Assembly (NCBI RefSeq): GCF_000372725.1
Contig: NW_005200881.1
Coordinates: 168,112 to 232,111 of the forward strand
Reading direction: 5' to 3'
Length of the DNA stretch: 64,000 bases
Source of the DNA: Emiliania huxleyi CCMP1516
Lineage: Eukaryota > Haptophyta > Isochrysidales > Noelaerhabdaceae
The notes below the pieces were generated by a model. That model saw only the letters and a list, made by a program, of their open reading frames with translations, was not told the DNA's origin and searched no databases. The first letter of the stretch is position 1, and each line of letters starts with the position of its first letter. The position numbers and the translations under genes are program-made. Below are positions 40,788 to 51,638 of the stretch, piece by piece.

Positions 40788-41727
40788 CGCCGCCGCGTCG
40801 CCGCCTCCTCCGATGCCGGCGCCCGTGCCTCCGTACGTTGGGCCTTCGTTGCGCGGCGTGAGGACTGGCAGCGCAAACTGCGGGTGCGCAAACTTGCAGT
40901 CGGGCCCGTTGGGGCAGAAGCCTGCGGGGAGGCAGGGGTGAGGGGAGGAGGGCGGGAGTTGAGAGGCGGAGGCGGTCGAGAGAGGGGGCCGAGGGGCACG
41001 GCAGATGGTCCGAGGGCGAGGGGCGGAGGGGACGAAGGGGCGGGGCACCGGCGAGGTAGTGAACACAGACCGTCTTCCGCGTGTGCCGGTTCCTGCAGCG
41101 CGGGCCGTGCTTGCAGAAGCCGCGGTCGTACCAAGGGCAGTCGGACACCTGCCGCGAGGGGGCGCTCGTCAGCTGGCCCGCCCCAGAGATATCGGCCCCC
41201 AAGCGATGGGCCCCTGGCGCGTTAGGCCGGGACCGCTCCGGACTGTACGGCGTGCTTCGCGGCTCGGCGGCTCCGACTCAGAGCTAGGGAGGCGTGTGTC
41301 CGCATCTGCCTGGCCGGGCCTTCTCCTCTGTGCGAGTGTGCAGAAAGATGCAGTCCTTGTTGGTGCACTCGCCGTAGTGCTGGAAGAAGCTGCGGGCACC
41401 AGCCGGCAGGGTGAGAACACGCGCTGGCACCGAGACAGCGAGCAGCCGGTGGCGTGTATGTGGCGGGCGGTGTGGGCAGGTGGCGCAAGCGCGGGCAAAC
41501 GCGTGGGCTGGGCGGGCGACGCACAGACACTGCGGCATGCGGGCCGGGTCGTACACGTGGAGGAAGTCGCAGTCGTCGCCGCGCTTGCACAGCCCTCGCA
41601 ACCAGTGCTTGCACACCACGCGGTGCCGGCGTGGGTCGGGCGGTTGGTCGCTCGGCGCCGGCTCCTCGGCGGTCTCGACGCCGAGCATCTCGTCGAGGTC
41701 GAAATCGTCATCCTCGATCACGTCCAT
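40362..41727 (-). CDS. CPSF4: CPSF30/Yth1-type polyadenylation factor, 310 aa
   Basis: Zinc-finger subunit of the cleavage and polyadenylation factor; in animals it reads the AAUAAA signal. Exons (minus) 41727-41525, 41389-41320, 41148-41049, 40921-40362. Four well-formed CCCH fingers: CKHWLRGLCKRGDDCDFLH, C-LFFQHYGECTNKDCIFLH (formed by splicing), CPWYDRGFCKHGPRCRNRH and CVHYLAGFCPNGPDCKFAH. An acidic N-terminus precedes them. Then a Gly run of 15 or more codons, a CCHC knuckle (CFKCWEKGHYANRC), and a RanBP2-type zinc finger (WLCPACSNVNFPMRIVCNRC), which is unusual for this family. A Gln/Met-rich tail ends the protein. The canonical first finger of the animal protein is absent or replaced by the acidic region. 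Donors GT, GC, GT. Confidence 0.95.
40739..40795 (+). repeat. GCC trinucleotide tract coding for poly-Gly
   Basis: About 19 GCC units in a row (GGC on the coding strand), inside CPSF30 exon 4. Likely length-variable. Confidence 0.9.
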
Positions 41728-42349
41728 GCTGTGCTATACGGCTTGACCGCGCACGCTGGCGGCGGCAGCGCGGCGTTGTGGCGTCCTCTCTTTGGCCCGC
41801 GTTGGGGTGACTCTGGCGCGGGCCAAAAAAAAGAGAGTCGCGCGCCTCGGCGTCATCGGAGAAAAGAAACTGCGTTCGTCCTATTGTTTGCATCTACAGA
41901 GAGTCTTCTTCTCCCCAGCGCACTGAGTTTCTTTCTGTCCATTCTCGACTGTGGTCCGTGCGCGTGAGTGATCCTCCTGTCTGGTCCCTGTGTGGGTTCT
42001 TTTGTGTTTGTGAGGTAATAACTGCACGCACCCCAGGCATATCGGCAGCGCGGCCCGCAGGGCGCTGACTTCTCATAGTCTTATCACCCTCCTGACTCAC
42101 TCACCACTCTCTCTCGGTGAGAACGCCGTCGTGCGTCGAGGGTAACCCCCCTGTCTTCGTCCTCTCGCGGCGTCTCCCAACTAATACACGCCCGCGCCCT
42201 CCATGGGGCATGGGCGGCGCGAGGTAAGGGCGGCCCGGCTTGCTCTCCCACGCCAGGCCCGCGGCTCTCCCGCCAGTTTTAACCTCGCTTGCAGCAACCT
42301 CCCCCCTTCTAGGCCTCTCACACGAGCGGCGACGGGCGCCCGCCACGCG
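41728..42349. other. Intergenic spacer
   Basis: Upstream of CPSF30 and downstream of the proline-rich gene. Contains CT-rich sequence and a CTCTCTCTC run near 42111. No gene seen. Confidence 0.55.
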
Positions 42350-42815
42350 TCACCTGCGCCCGAGCAAGTTCAGGGTCAGGGGGAGGGGGAGGCGGGAGGG
42401 GGGGGAGGGGGTCCGAGGAGACGGTGCGTGTGTGTGCGTGTGCGTCATGGTGTGCGTACTTGTGTGCGTGTGCGCGTGAGAGAGAGAGAGAGAGATTGCA
42501 TGTGTGACGCGCGCCAGGTAGAGTGCGCCGCCAGCGACGCCTGCCGCGCCGAGCGCCACGGCGCGCTCCTGGTTGGTCGCGAGGAAGTTCGCCGACGGCG
42601 GGGCCGCGGGCGGCAGCGGCGGCGGGGTCGACGGAGGGGGGGGCGAGGGCGGCGGGGTCGAGGGCGGCGGCGGCGGAGGAGGAGGGGGCGGCGGCGGCGG
42701 GGGCGGCGACGGCGGCGGGGGCGGCGACGGCGGCGGCATCGAAGGGGGTGGCGGCGAGGGAGGCGGGGAAGGGGAGGGTGGCGGCGTCGGAGGCGGCGTC
42801 GGAGGAGGAGGTGGG

Positions 42816-42856
<41 letters not shown>

Positions 42857-43290
42857 AGGCGGCGGCGACGGGGGGAAGGGCACCTGCGGAACACGAGTTG
42901 CGCGTGAGGCGCGCAGTGTTGGGCTCACAATGGCGCCGCGGGGTGCGCACCGCATCGACGCAGCAGTGGTAGCTCTCGCAAGCCGACCTCGGGCAGCCGT
43001 TCGGCACGTCCTCGGCACTGTCAAAGTCCAAATTCTCGAACCACCCTGGCGTCTTGCAGCAGGCCTTGTCTGTGCCGCACGCCTAGGCTCAAGCAGCCCG
43101 TATTCCATAGATCGGACCGCCTATCCAAGCGACTGAGCCCACGCGCCTTGCACGGGCCCGCGACGCCGCCGCACGCGTCCCAGCAGTCCTCGAAGAAAGG
43201 CACGGTGTCGGATTTCTCCCGCAGCTCCTCTGTGCTCCACTCGGCGGCGCCGAGCGCGAGGAAGCCGATCGTGAGGAAGAGTGCTTTCAT
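42350..43290 (-). CDS. Proline-rich type I membrane protein, 263 aa
   Basis: Exons (minus) 43290-43147, 43064-42951, 42883-42350. Signal peptide MKALFLTIGFLALGAAEW. A Cys-rich N-domain follows: FFEDCWDACGGVAGPCKACC, GCPRSACESYHCCVDA (eight Cys). Exon 3 begins a hydroxyproline-glycoprotein-like run of SPPPP, SPPPPPP and TPPP units about 100 residues long, then a weak membrane helix (VALGAAGVAGGALYLA) and a Ser/His/Thr-rich tail. This layout resembles algal extracellular matrix (pherophorin-like) or scale-associated proteins; the family is not proved. Intron 1 GC donor, intron 2 GT donor. The tail after the helix is encoded by a TG/GA-rich stretch (42420-42500) and may be replaced by an unseen exon. 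Confidence 0.75.
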
Positions 43291-43652
43291 TGAACGAGCT
43301 CCGCGGTGTGGGGAAGAGAAGGCCGCTGCCAGGTTGAGGCGCCGATGAAAAAATCGCTTTCGCGCCACTCAGCCACGACAGTCTCAGAACACTGCGTGTG
43401 AGCTCTAGCTGGTGAGCTCACAGCTTAGGAGAAGAAGAACAGAGTGGCCACACACATCTACACACATACAGTGCATGCATGCTGCATCCCCCGGGCGGCG
43501 AGGAACCGGACGTGTGTGAGTGTATCCCCGCGTGCTACCCCAGGGCAGCGGCGAGGGCGACCCGCCCCGCACACACACCGGTGACGCCACTCGCAGAAAG
43601 GTCCAATTCCTGCGAGTTCATCCCCGGTGTGCGAGTTCATCCCCAATCCCCT

Positions 43653-46188
43653 CTACAGCGGCGGCGGGCACGGGATGGACGCAAAGCCGCCAAAGCCGCA
43701 AAAGCGGCAGGTCGGCTTGCCGCCGGCGTTGCACCCCGCCATGGGGGAGTCTGCGCAGCGGGGCTCGTAGTAGCACGTCTCGTCCACGCTGCCCGTGCAC
43801 ACGCCCGCGCTGCAGTCGGGCACCGGCGGCCGCGGCGGTGGGCGAGGAGGCGCCGCCGGAGGGGGAGGCGCCTCTGGCGGAGGCCTCTCCCGCAAGACTG
43901 TCGCGAGGGGCCTCCAGACCGTGCCGGGCGGGCAGTCCTGCCACCGCGCCGAGAGGGCGGTCGGAGGGCGGGACTTGGCGAGGGGGTACGACTCGCCGAC
44001 GTAGCAGGAGCGGCACTCGGTTCCACCCCCCGCGGTGCACGCGAGCATCGGGACGGACTGCGAGTTGCGGTCGCGGAGCTCGGCGCCTGTGAGGGTGCGG
44101 GAGGGGTCAGAGACGCAGCGAGATGCAGAGCACGCGGCACATGGGTGCTCGAAGGGTACTCAAAGGGTACTCAAAGGGGGCGAGTCTGTCCACAGTGCAC
44201 TGCGCTAGGCACTGAAGGGCACAGTGCTGAGCACACGCAACTGTGTGAGTCGCAGCGGGGCTCGGAGTAGCACGTCTCGTCCTCGCTGCCCGCGCACACG
44301 CCCGCGCTGCAGTCGGGCGGCGACGGAGGGGGCGGCGGCGGGCGAGGAGGCGCCGCCGGAGGGGGCGGCGGGGGGGCCGGCGGCGGCGAAGGCGGCGAGG
44401 GCGGGTCGATGGACCCGCAAGTGCGAGCGCGGCACATCACGACCTGGGGGGGTAGGTTGACGCGTATAATTATAATTGTATCTTAGCGTTGCCCACTACT
44501 ACTGCATCACGACCTGGGGGTAGGCTGACGCGTCCGGGTCGTCGGCAGGGCGGTCCTCGAGGCACTCGAGGTCGCAGCAGCTCAGCCCTAGCAGCGTAGC
44601 AGGTGGGTGCACAAATCACACGCTCTCTCGAGTCGAGAGAGTGCGCACATACGTCGCGGCAGCCCGTCCTCGAGAGAGTGCACACATACGTCGCGGCAGC
44701 ACGTCCTCGGGCTCGCCATTACTAGAGGCGCACTAGAGGCGCACTAGAGGCGCACTAGAGGCGCACTAGAGGCGCACTAGAGAGGCTCACCCGCCCGCGC
44801 GCGCTCGCCCCCGAACTTGTCCAGCCCCGGCGGCGTGCAGGGCGGCAGCGAGGGCGACGGCAGCGGCGGCGGCAGGGTGGGCGGGGGCGACGGCGGGTGT
44901 GGTGGCGACGTCGGCAGAGAGGGCGAAGCGGGAGGAGCTGTTGGTGGTGGTACCGCCGACGGCGGCGGCGGGGTTGGGTGCGGCGGCTGCGTGGCGCAGG
45001 GTATTGGCGTGCGGTCTTCGAAGCAAGTCGTGTCCGCCTCGTCGTCGCCGTCGAGGGTGTAGGCGCACGCGAACGCGACCTGTGGGGCGGGGCGGAGAGG
45101 CGGTGGAGATGCGGGCACGCGGTGTTGCGCCGCGTGAAAGAGGGGTGTCTCGAGAGTGTCTCGAGATCGCGTTTTGGGTGCGCTACTTCCCATGCGGAGT
45201 TCCGCTTCTGTTCCGCATCTGGCGTCGGGCGACAGAGGGCGAGGCGGTGACGTAGGCGGCGGTACAGCGGAGCGGGTTCCGGTTCCGCTCGGGCGAGGAG
45301 CAGCGCTCGGGAGGGTCGAGGGACCTATGGGGCGAGGAGAGGCGTCGGAGGGGCGAGGCGTCGCACGTGGTGCGGGGCTGAGAAGGGAGAGGAAGGGCGT
45401 TGTGTCCGAGCGGCTGTGGCCAGCCGGGTGTGTGTGAGGCGGTGAGGCGGTCAGGGCCAGGGCCAGGGTCAGGGTCAGGGTCAGGGTCAGGGTCCTGGGT
45501 CAGGGTCAGGCTGTGAGTGCGGTGAGTGGTCGCACCTCAGGTTGACTCTCGCGCTGAGCTCGGGTGCGATGCAGGGGCGCCCCCCCCCGCCCCCCTCCCA
45601 CTCCCGCTCCCGCTCCTCATCCTCCAAGCCACTCAACGCCGCGGGGGAGACGCCGTCGACCTCCTCCCCCTGCTCGCCGCCGCCGCCAGCAGTCCTGCCT
45701 GAGGCCGGTCCTGAGGCGGGCCGGTCGGCAAAGGAGGCGGGCTCCGGAGGCGAGGCGGGCGGCAGCGAGCGGACGAAGAAGAAGAAGGCGGCGAGGAAGA
45801 GGAGGAGGGAGGCGGCGAAGCAGCGGTGGCGCCACACACCGGCCTCCCGCCGCCCATACCGCTTTGCGCCAAAAGGGTTCATCGAGAGCGGCGGCCGATG
45901 CTTGGGCACAACGCCGCCGTGAATGGCGACTGCCTGCACGAGGTCCTCCTTCTCGCACTCCGGGTCAATCTCGAGCCCCAGCCGCTCGACCATGCGCTCG
46001 AGCGCGCCGAACGAGAGGTTTCTGAGCTCCCCGAGCGAACGCCGCTCCTGCTCCGTGTAACACTCCTCGTCGACTGCGGTGGCAAAGTCGTCGTCGCCGT
46101 CGCCGTCATCGTCGCCTGGCACCCAGATGGAAGTGGGCGTGGCGAGAGGCGCCCGCTCCTCGGCCTTGCGACTCGCCTTGCCACGCAT
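43653..46188 (-). CDS. Type II membrane protein with repeated Cys/Pro-rich domains
   Basis: First exon 46188 to about 45538: acidic cytosolic part (VPGDDDGDGDDDFATAVDEE) and a SAP-like helix pair (LRNLSFGALERMVERLGLE), then a membrane segment CFAASLLLFLAAFFFFV, then lumenal sequence starting CIAPELSARVNL. Later exons: about 45082-44790 (FACAYTLDGDDEADTTCFED, then a Pro run), about 44590-44514 (CCDLECLEDRPADDPDAS), 44443 leftward (VVMCRARTCG, Pro run, DCSAGVCAGSEDETCYSEPR, GC donor), and about 44095-43653 (MLACTAGGGTECRSC, Pro run, DCSAGVCTGSVDETCYYEPR, ending SIPCPPPL). The DCSAGVC...DETCY...EPR unit is duplicated between exons. Junctions between 45540 and 45080 are unresolved; an extra exon with ERNRNPLRCTAAYV is likely. 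The overall plan echoes the adjacent 42350-43290 gene. Role unknown, probably cell-surface. Confidence 0.7.
44640..44790 (+). repeat. Minisatellites inside the membrane-protein gene
   Basis: GAGAGTGCGCACATACGTCG with GCGGCAGC then CGTCCTC, 40 bp, is present twice (44636-44710). Then ACTAGAGGCGC is repeated about six times (44721-44784). Both lie in one intron. A third array, GGGTCA/GGGTCAGG, lies at 45455-45512 in another intron of the same gene. Confidence 0.8.
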
Positions 46189-46713
46189 ATACGGGTGTGT
46201 GTATGGCGTGGGTGTGCCGATAGCTGTGTGCTATCACACCCGCTCGGCGCCCGCCACTCGGGTAAGACGCCATCGAAGAAGCGATTTTTTATTTTTTCTC
46301 GGTCGTTGGGAGGGAGAGAGAGTCATCATCTGTCTAGCGTCCACCCATACCGCGTTGGTGTCCAGTCCGAGCCTGGCTGTTCTTCACCTTTCTACCTACC
46401 TACCTAGAGAGAGCCCAAATCACTGTGAGAGTCGTGATTTCTCTCGCGTTGGGGGAGAGAGATTTTTAGCAATACCAACCAAACAACTCTAACACTCACA
46501 CGTCATTTGGGGTGTTTGTCGCGTTGGTGTCCGTCCGAGCCAGACTGTTCTTCACCTTTCTACCTAACCTCAACTATGTGTGTGACAAAACAACTAGAGT
46601 TGTTTGGTATTGCTAAAAATATCTCTCTCTCTCTCTCTCTCTGAGAGAGAGAGATTTTTAGCAATACCAAACAACTCTAACACTCACACGTCATTTGGGG
46701 CCTGGAGCCCTGT
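46189..46713. repeat. Repeat cluster with a strong hairpin
   Basis: GAGTTGTTTGGTATTGCTAA, a CT/GA tract, then TTAGCAATACCAAACAACTC form a near-perfect hairpin at 46594-46678 (arms about 35 bp). A direct copy of the right arm with its flank (ACTCACACGTCATTTGGGG) is at 46450-46515, and CGTTGGTGTCC...CTGTTCTTCACC is also present twice (46350 and 46522). A short related piece, GGTATTGCTAAAAATCTC, is at 55409-55426. This may be a small DNA element with a tandem or nested structure. Confidence 0.65.
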
Positions 46714-46935
46714 TCACGCGCGCGCGAGACGTGCAGACAGGGTTGCCAGGTGAGAGCGAATGGCGCGGTTCACGCCTCGCACAACAGAGAGAGAGATGCG
46801 CTCTGCATGGTGGGACATAAAAGAAAGCGAGTACTTGGGCGAGTAGGCCGTGCGGTCGACGCTGCCGCGCGCGACCTTGCGCGCGAGGCGGCGCAGCTTG
46901 AGAACGGCGGTGGGCGAGAAGCCGTTGTCTCTGCC
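46714..46935 (-). pseudogene. Third copy of the repeated ORF family C-terminus
   Basis: Frame reads NGFSPTAVLKLRRLARK, SVDRTAYSPKYSLSFMSHHA, ERISLSVVRGVNRAI and a stop. This is clearly homologous to 27910-28179 (GFSPPAVAKINRLARK, GVDRTAYPPHSRLSFVSHHA, ERISIASVKGVNRAI). Direct repeats CCCTGTTCACGCGCGCGCGA flank it at 46711 and 46938. No start. Probably element-derived. Confidence 0.6.
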
Positions 46936-47107
46936 CTGTTCACGCGCGCGCGAGACAAGCCCATGACCTAGCGGATGGGTTGGAGGGGGGGGCACCCAGG
47001 ACGCGGCACAGACAGACGGACGGGCCAAAAACTCGCCAGCCAGGCCACACACACCCCACACGCGGTGCGCTTCTCGCACACCTCCTTCCAGCCCGAGAGG
47101 GCGGACG

Positions 47108-48799
<1,692 letters not shown>

Positions 48800-48960
48800 G
48801 TGAGCACTTGAGCACTGGATAGGGTCGATTCCGCATGGTACGGGACCCCTCGACCGTCCCGCCCTCCCTCGCTGGTGTGCTCATCCGGGGGGGTCTTAAC
48901 AAACACGGTACAGCATCGAGGTGCACGCCGCTGAGGGACCCCTGAGGGTAGATCGAGAGG
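48800..48960 (-). repeat. Dispersed repeat B, copy 2
   Basis: CACTTGAGCACTGGATAGGG, TCGATTCCGCATGGTACGGG, CTCGCTGGTGTGCTCAT, AACAAACACGGTACAGCATC, GAGGTGCACGCCGCTGAGGG: reverse complement of 34128-34275 and 60105-60250. Confidence 0.75.
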
Positions 48961-49127
48961 TGTCGTCCCCCCCTCTCCATCATCTCACAGGGAGACGTCG
49001 ACGGCGATGGCGGTGTGACCGATCGAGCTACAAGAGGAGCTTGCTTGTTCAGCAGGATCAGGGTGGGCTGAGCAGTTCCTCACTTCCTCAATGGGTGAGC
49101 ATCAGACCTCGGGCGGGTCTTCCCTTT

Positions 49128-49200
49128 CACCCATCGGCTCATGTGGATTCGAACCACGGCCGGGATGGAAGCTTCAGTGCCACCTCGTGAGCTGTCCTGC
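49128..49200 (-). repeat. tRNA-like sequence with perfect B-box
   Basis: On the minus strand GTGGTTCGAATCCAC is a perfect T-arm with the pol III B-box GGTTCGAATCC, and CAGCTCACGAGG about 35 nt upstream resembles an A-box (9 of 12). The acceptor and D stems do not pair, so it is not a functional tRNA. AGTGCCACCTCGTGAGC on the plus strand is shared with 48789, next to repeat B. Likely a tRNA-derived SINE or remnant. Confidence 0.5.
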
Positions 49201-49218
49201 CTGTGAGCTGTGTGCTGT

Positions 49219-49448
49219 TTGGCCTTTATTGCTTTATACGTTATTCTTCCGATTCTATATTCTTTTTCGAAGCGATTTTCAGCGATTTTCAGCGCTCAGC
49301 GGGCGGGAATATAAAGAATATTTGAGAATATAGGCCCGATTTGGAGCTGTATTCTTGGCATATTATACCCTGTTTGGGACAAGAATACGGAAAGAATACG
49401 GGAAAAGAATATAGATAGTACTGGGCGAGAAAAACGTATAAAGGCCAA
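49219..49448. mobile_element. MITE, 230 bp, perfect 8-bp target duplication
   Basis: Inverted ends TTGGCCTTTAT and ATAAAGGCCAA, extended inward with TACGTT/AACGTA. TGTGCTGT flanks both sides (49211-49218 and 49449-49456), identical. AT-rich interior with GAATA and TATTC repeats. No coding capacity of its own. It lies inside an open frame of the next gene, whose present stop it supplies. Confidence 0.92.
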
Positions 49449-50338
49449 TGTGCTGTGTGTCCAGCAGTCCGCGCCCGCCCGCTCCGCCCCCATGGCGCCG
49501 CCGGCCACTGCTGCGGCCAGCTCGCGTCGCGCACGCTCGCGACGTATTCGCGGCCGGCGGCATTGCGGCGTACAACCAGCCTCGGCGGCTTCACGCCTTT
49601 GCCTTGGCGGGGCGGCGCGGTCAGGTCGGCCTCTCCGTTCGCCTGGAAGCGCGCCTTCCGCTCGCGCCGCCCAGTGGCGTCCGACTCGTCAGTCACCTCC
49701 CACTGCAGCATGCGCGCCTCGTTATCGGGAAGCGTCTCCTTGGGCCACGAGCTCCGTAGTTGCGCGCGGACGCCCCCAGCGAAGGCGATGGCGTCGCGTG
49801 TCGGCGGGCCGAAGTAGCGCTCGTCCTCCTTGGCGAAGGCCTCCGCGCTGCCAGGCATCTCTCCGGCGAGGGCGTCGGCCAGCTGCACGGCGCCGTCCTC
49901 CGCAGACACGCCGCAGCAGCGCTGCCAGTGGTCGTCGAGCGCGGAGGCCTGCGCCTCGTGCTGAAGGAGGCAGGCGTGGAGGGCGGTGGCGTTCACCACG
50001 GGATCGTCGTCGCCGTCCGGCCCGGGCTCGAGGAAGGCGTCGAAGTCGTCGTCCGAGCAGTTGGCCACGTAGAAGAGGACGTGGCCGTGGCAGAGGCGCC
50101 GCCTCGACGGGTCCGAGCACGAGGAGCAGCAGCATGCGAGAGAGCGGCCCGCGAGCTCCCGCCGGATGCGTGCCGCGAACGCAGGGCTAGCCCGCAGCAG
50201 CTCAGCAAACTCCTTGACGCACGCCCTGCGCTCCTCCGAGTTGTTGGGATTTCGGAGAGGGAAGGGGTTGCCGAAGGAGAGCGCTGCGCACTGCTCGCCC
50301 AGGTCGAACCCGGACCCGCGCCGCGGGGCGAAGCAGCT
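49289..50338 (-). CDS. Cys-rich protein, unrecognised; 3' part overrun by a MITE
   Basis: Open from a splice acceptor (TTTTTTCTTCAG, exon from 50338) to a stop at 49291-49289. Sequence: SCFAPRRGSGFDLGEQCAAL, NNSEERRACVKEFAELL, ELAGRSLACCCSSCSDPSRR RLCHGHVLFYVANCSDDDFD (shown in parts), HACLLQHEAQASALDDHWQR CCGVSAEDGAVQLADALAGE and a basic C-part PPRLVVRRNAAGREYV. A cluster of Cys near the start suggests a disulfide or metal fold. The first exon and start are not identified. From 49448 leftward the frame reads the transposon, adding about 53 hydrophobic residues (VFLAQYYLYSFPVFFPYSC...). Without the element the frame would stop about 12 codons after the insertion point. Function unknown. Confidence 0.55.
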   Translation of the reverse strand, partial: SCFAPRRGSGFDLGEQCAALSFGNPFPLRNPNNSEERRACVKEFAELLRASPAFAARIRRELAGRSLACCCSSCSDPSRRRLCHGHVLFYVANCSDDDFDAFLEPGPDGDDDPVVNATALHACLLQHEAQASALDDHWQRCCGVSAEDGAVQLADALAGEMPGSAEAFAKEDERYFGPPTRDAIAFAGGVRAQLRSSWPKETLPDNEARMLQWEVTDESDATGRRERKARFQANGEADLTAPPRQGKGVKPPRLVVRRNAAGREYVASVRDASWPQQWPAAPWGRSGRARTAGHTAHWPLYVFLAQYYLYSFPVFFPYSCPKQGIICQEYSSKSGLYSQIFFIFPPAER

Positions 50339-50396
50339 CTGAAGAAAAAACCGTCTGGGACCGACCGCACAGCCTCCCTGGTGTCCGCGCAGGCAT

Positions 50397-50474
50397 AGGT
50401 GTGTGTGAGACAGCCAATGCGCCGGTGGTCCGCGCGGGCATAGGTGTGTGTGAGACAGCCAATGCGCCGGTGGC
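50397..50474 (+). repeat. 44-bp tandem duplication over the start of the Mpv17-like gene
   Basis: TAGGTGTGTGTGAGACAGCC then AATGCGCCGGTGG is present at 50396-50429 and 50440-50474. Each copy contains the same ATG-CGC-CGG-TGG. In the first copy the frame ends after eight codons (stop 50441-50443), giving a short upstream ORF; the second copy holds the real start. Confidence 0.85.
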
Positions 50475-51264
50475 TTGACCGCTCACTTCGCAGGCGGCCG
50501 CAGCTTCTGCACGGGTTCATCGGCGGAACGCTCGGCGCGTGCGGCGACGCCATCGCCCAGACGATCGAGCGGCGAAGGCCAGGCACGGCTGGCGCTGCCA
50601 CGGCCGCGGAAGCGACTGCGCAGCCAGCCCTGGAGCTCAGCAGCATGGATGTGAGGCGAGCTGCAGGCGCCGCCGCCCTCGGCGCCTTCTTTTCAGGGCT
50701 CGTGTACCCTCGCGTGTACGCTGTGCTCGACGCCCGGTGGCCCGGCACGACGGCGCGTGCGGTGTGCTCCAAGACGGCGGCAGACATCGCGCTGCTCGGC
50801 ACGGTCGGCAACTCCTTCTCCATCGGCTGTCGGCTGAGGATCGGCGGAGAGCAGCTGCCCGAGGTGCTGGTTGCCTTGCGAGACACGATGCCGGCGGTCC
50901 TCCTCAACGAGTTGCGCGTCTGGCTGCCGTGCGACCCGAGATGCACCAGAGACATCCGAGAGAGATGCATCCGCTGCAACACGAGATTCGCCGGCCGGCT
51001 CGCCCTCCGCCGTCCCGAGGTGTGACTGGCGTCTCCTCCCCTTGACGGTGTGTGGGCAGGTACAACCTGCTCGCTTTCCGCCTCGTCCCGACGCCAGTCC
51101 GGCCTGCCACCACCTCGCTCGTCACCCTCTGTTGGCAGGTGCGCGCGCATCACCCCCGCTGAGAGAGAGAGGCGCGCTGGACGAGAGAGCTAACACGCAA
51201 TCTGCACGCCTGGTAGGTGTACATCAGTTGGACAGCGCACCACCACCAGGCGCGAGTCGCGTGA
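50462..51264 (+). CDS. Mpv17/PMP22-family membrane protein, 197 aa
   Basis: Four-helix protein family of the inner mitochondrial or peroxisomal membrane. Exons 50462-50928, 51060-51138, 51217-51264, GT-AG, in frame. Family marks in order: GFIGGTLGACGDAIAQTIE (the L-x-x-x-GD-x-x-AQ block), DVRRAAGAAALGAFFSGLVY then PRVYAVLDARWPG, ALLGTVGNSFSIG, VLLNELRVWLPYNLLAFRLV, PTPVRPATTSLVTLCWQVYI SW (the usual W-x-x-N-F-x-x-VP-x-x-x-R...W-x-x-YLS block, altered to YNLLAFRLVPTPVR). Length fits the family. Second intron is followed by GTG TAC, completing CWQVYISW. The start at 50462 is chosen because the protein begins immediately with the RRWLDRSLRRRP basic helix typical of the family. Confidence 0.88.
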
Positions 51265-51638
51265 CGGCCGCGGCGCGCGGCTCAGACGTTACACCGCGCG
51301 CGCGTCTTCTCTCACCTCTCGCTCGCCTCGTCAGACGCGAGTGTACGTACTCGTTTTTCCACCTCAGACTACATGTCATGCACATAGATCTCTCACTCTA
51401 CTCTTTGCGTGAATACAGCCATGCTGCCACTTTGCTGCAAGACCTGCATGGCATGGGATTTGGGAATACAACGAGCGTTATCGAGGCGATCCGGCGCGGG
51501 GTGCCCGGGGGGCGGGTGAGAGAGAGACGGAGAGACACTGCTCGCGCATATCCACGTGCTGTTCTCCGACCATGCAAAGCACGCGCCCAGCCAAGCGCAT
51601 CTGAGCCCGCACAGCCCCCGCGCGTGTCTTGTCGGCTG
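51265..51638. other. Convergent spacer
   Basis: 3' regions of the Mpv17-like gene and the RS/J-domain gene. No gene or clear repeat seen. Confidence 0.6.

Noticed and set aside
42573-43136. Gly-rich forward ORF opposite the proline-rich gene
   Set aside because: Antisense of CCN proline codons; the minus reading has a signal peptide and consistent splice sites.
45455-45512. GGGTCA/GGGTCAGG array as a possible telomere or nuclear-receptor site cluster
   Set aside because: It lies within an intron of an apparent gene, the unit varies in length, and no receptor context exists in algae; treated as a minisatellite.
49128-49200. tRNA gene on the minus strand
   Set aside because: T-arm and B-box are perfect, but acceptor, D and anticodon stems do not pair.
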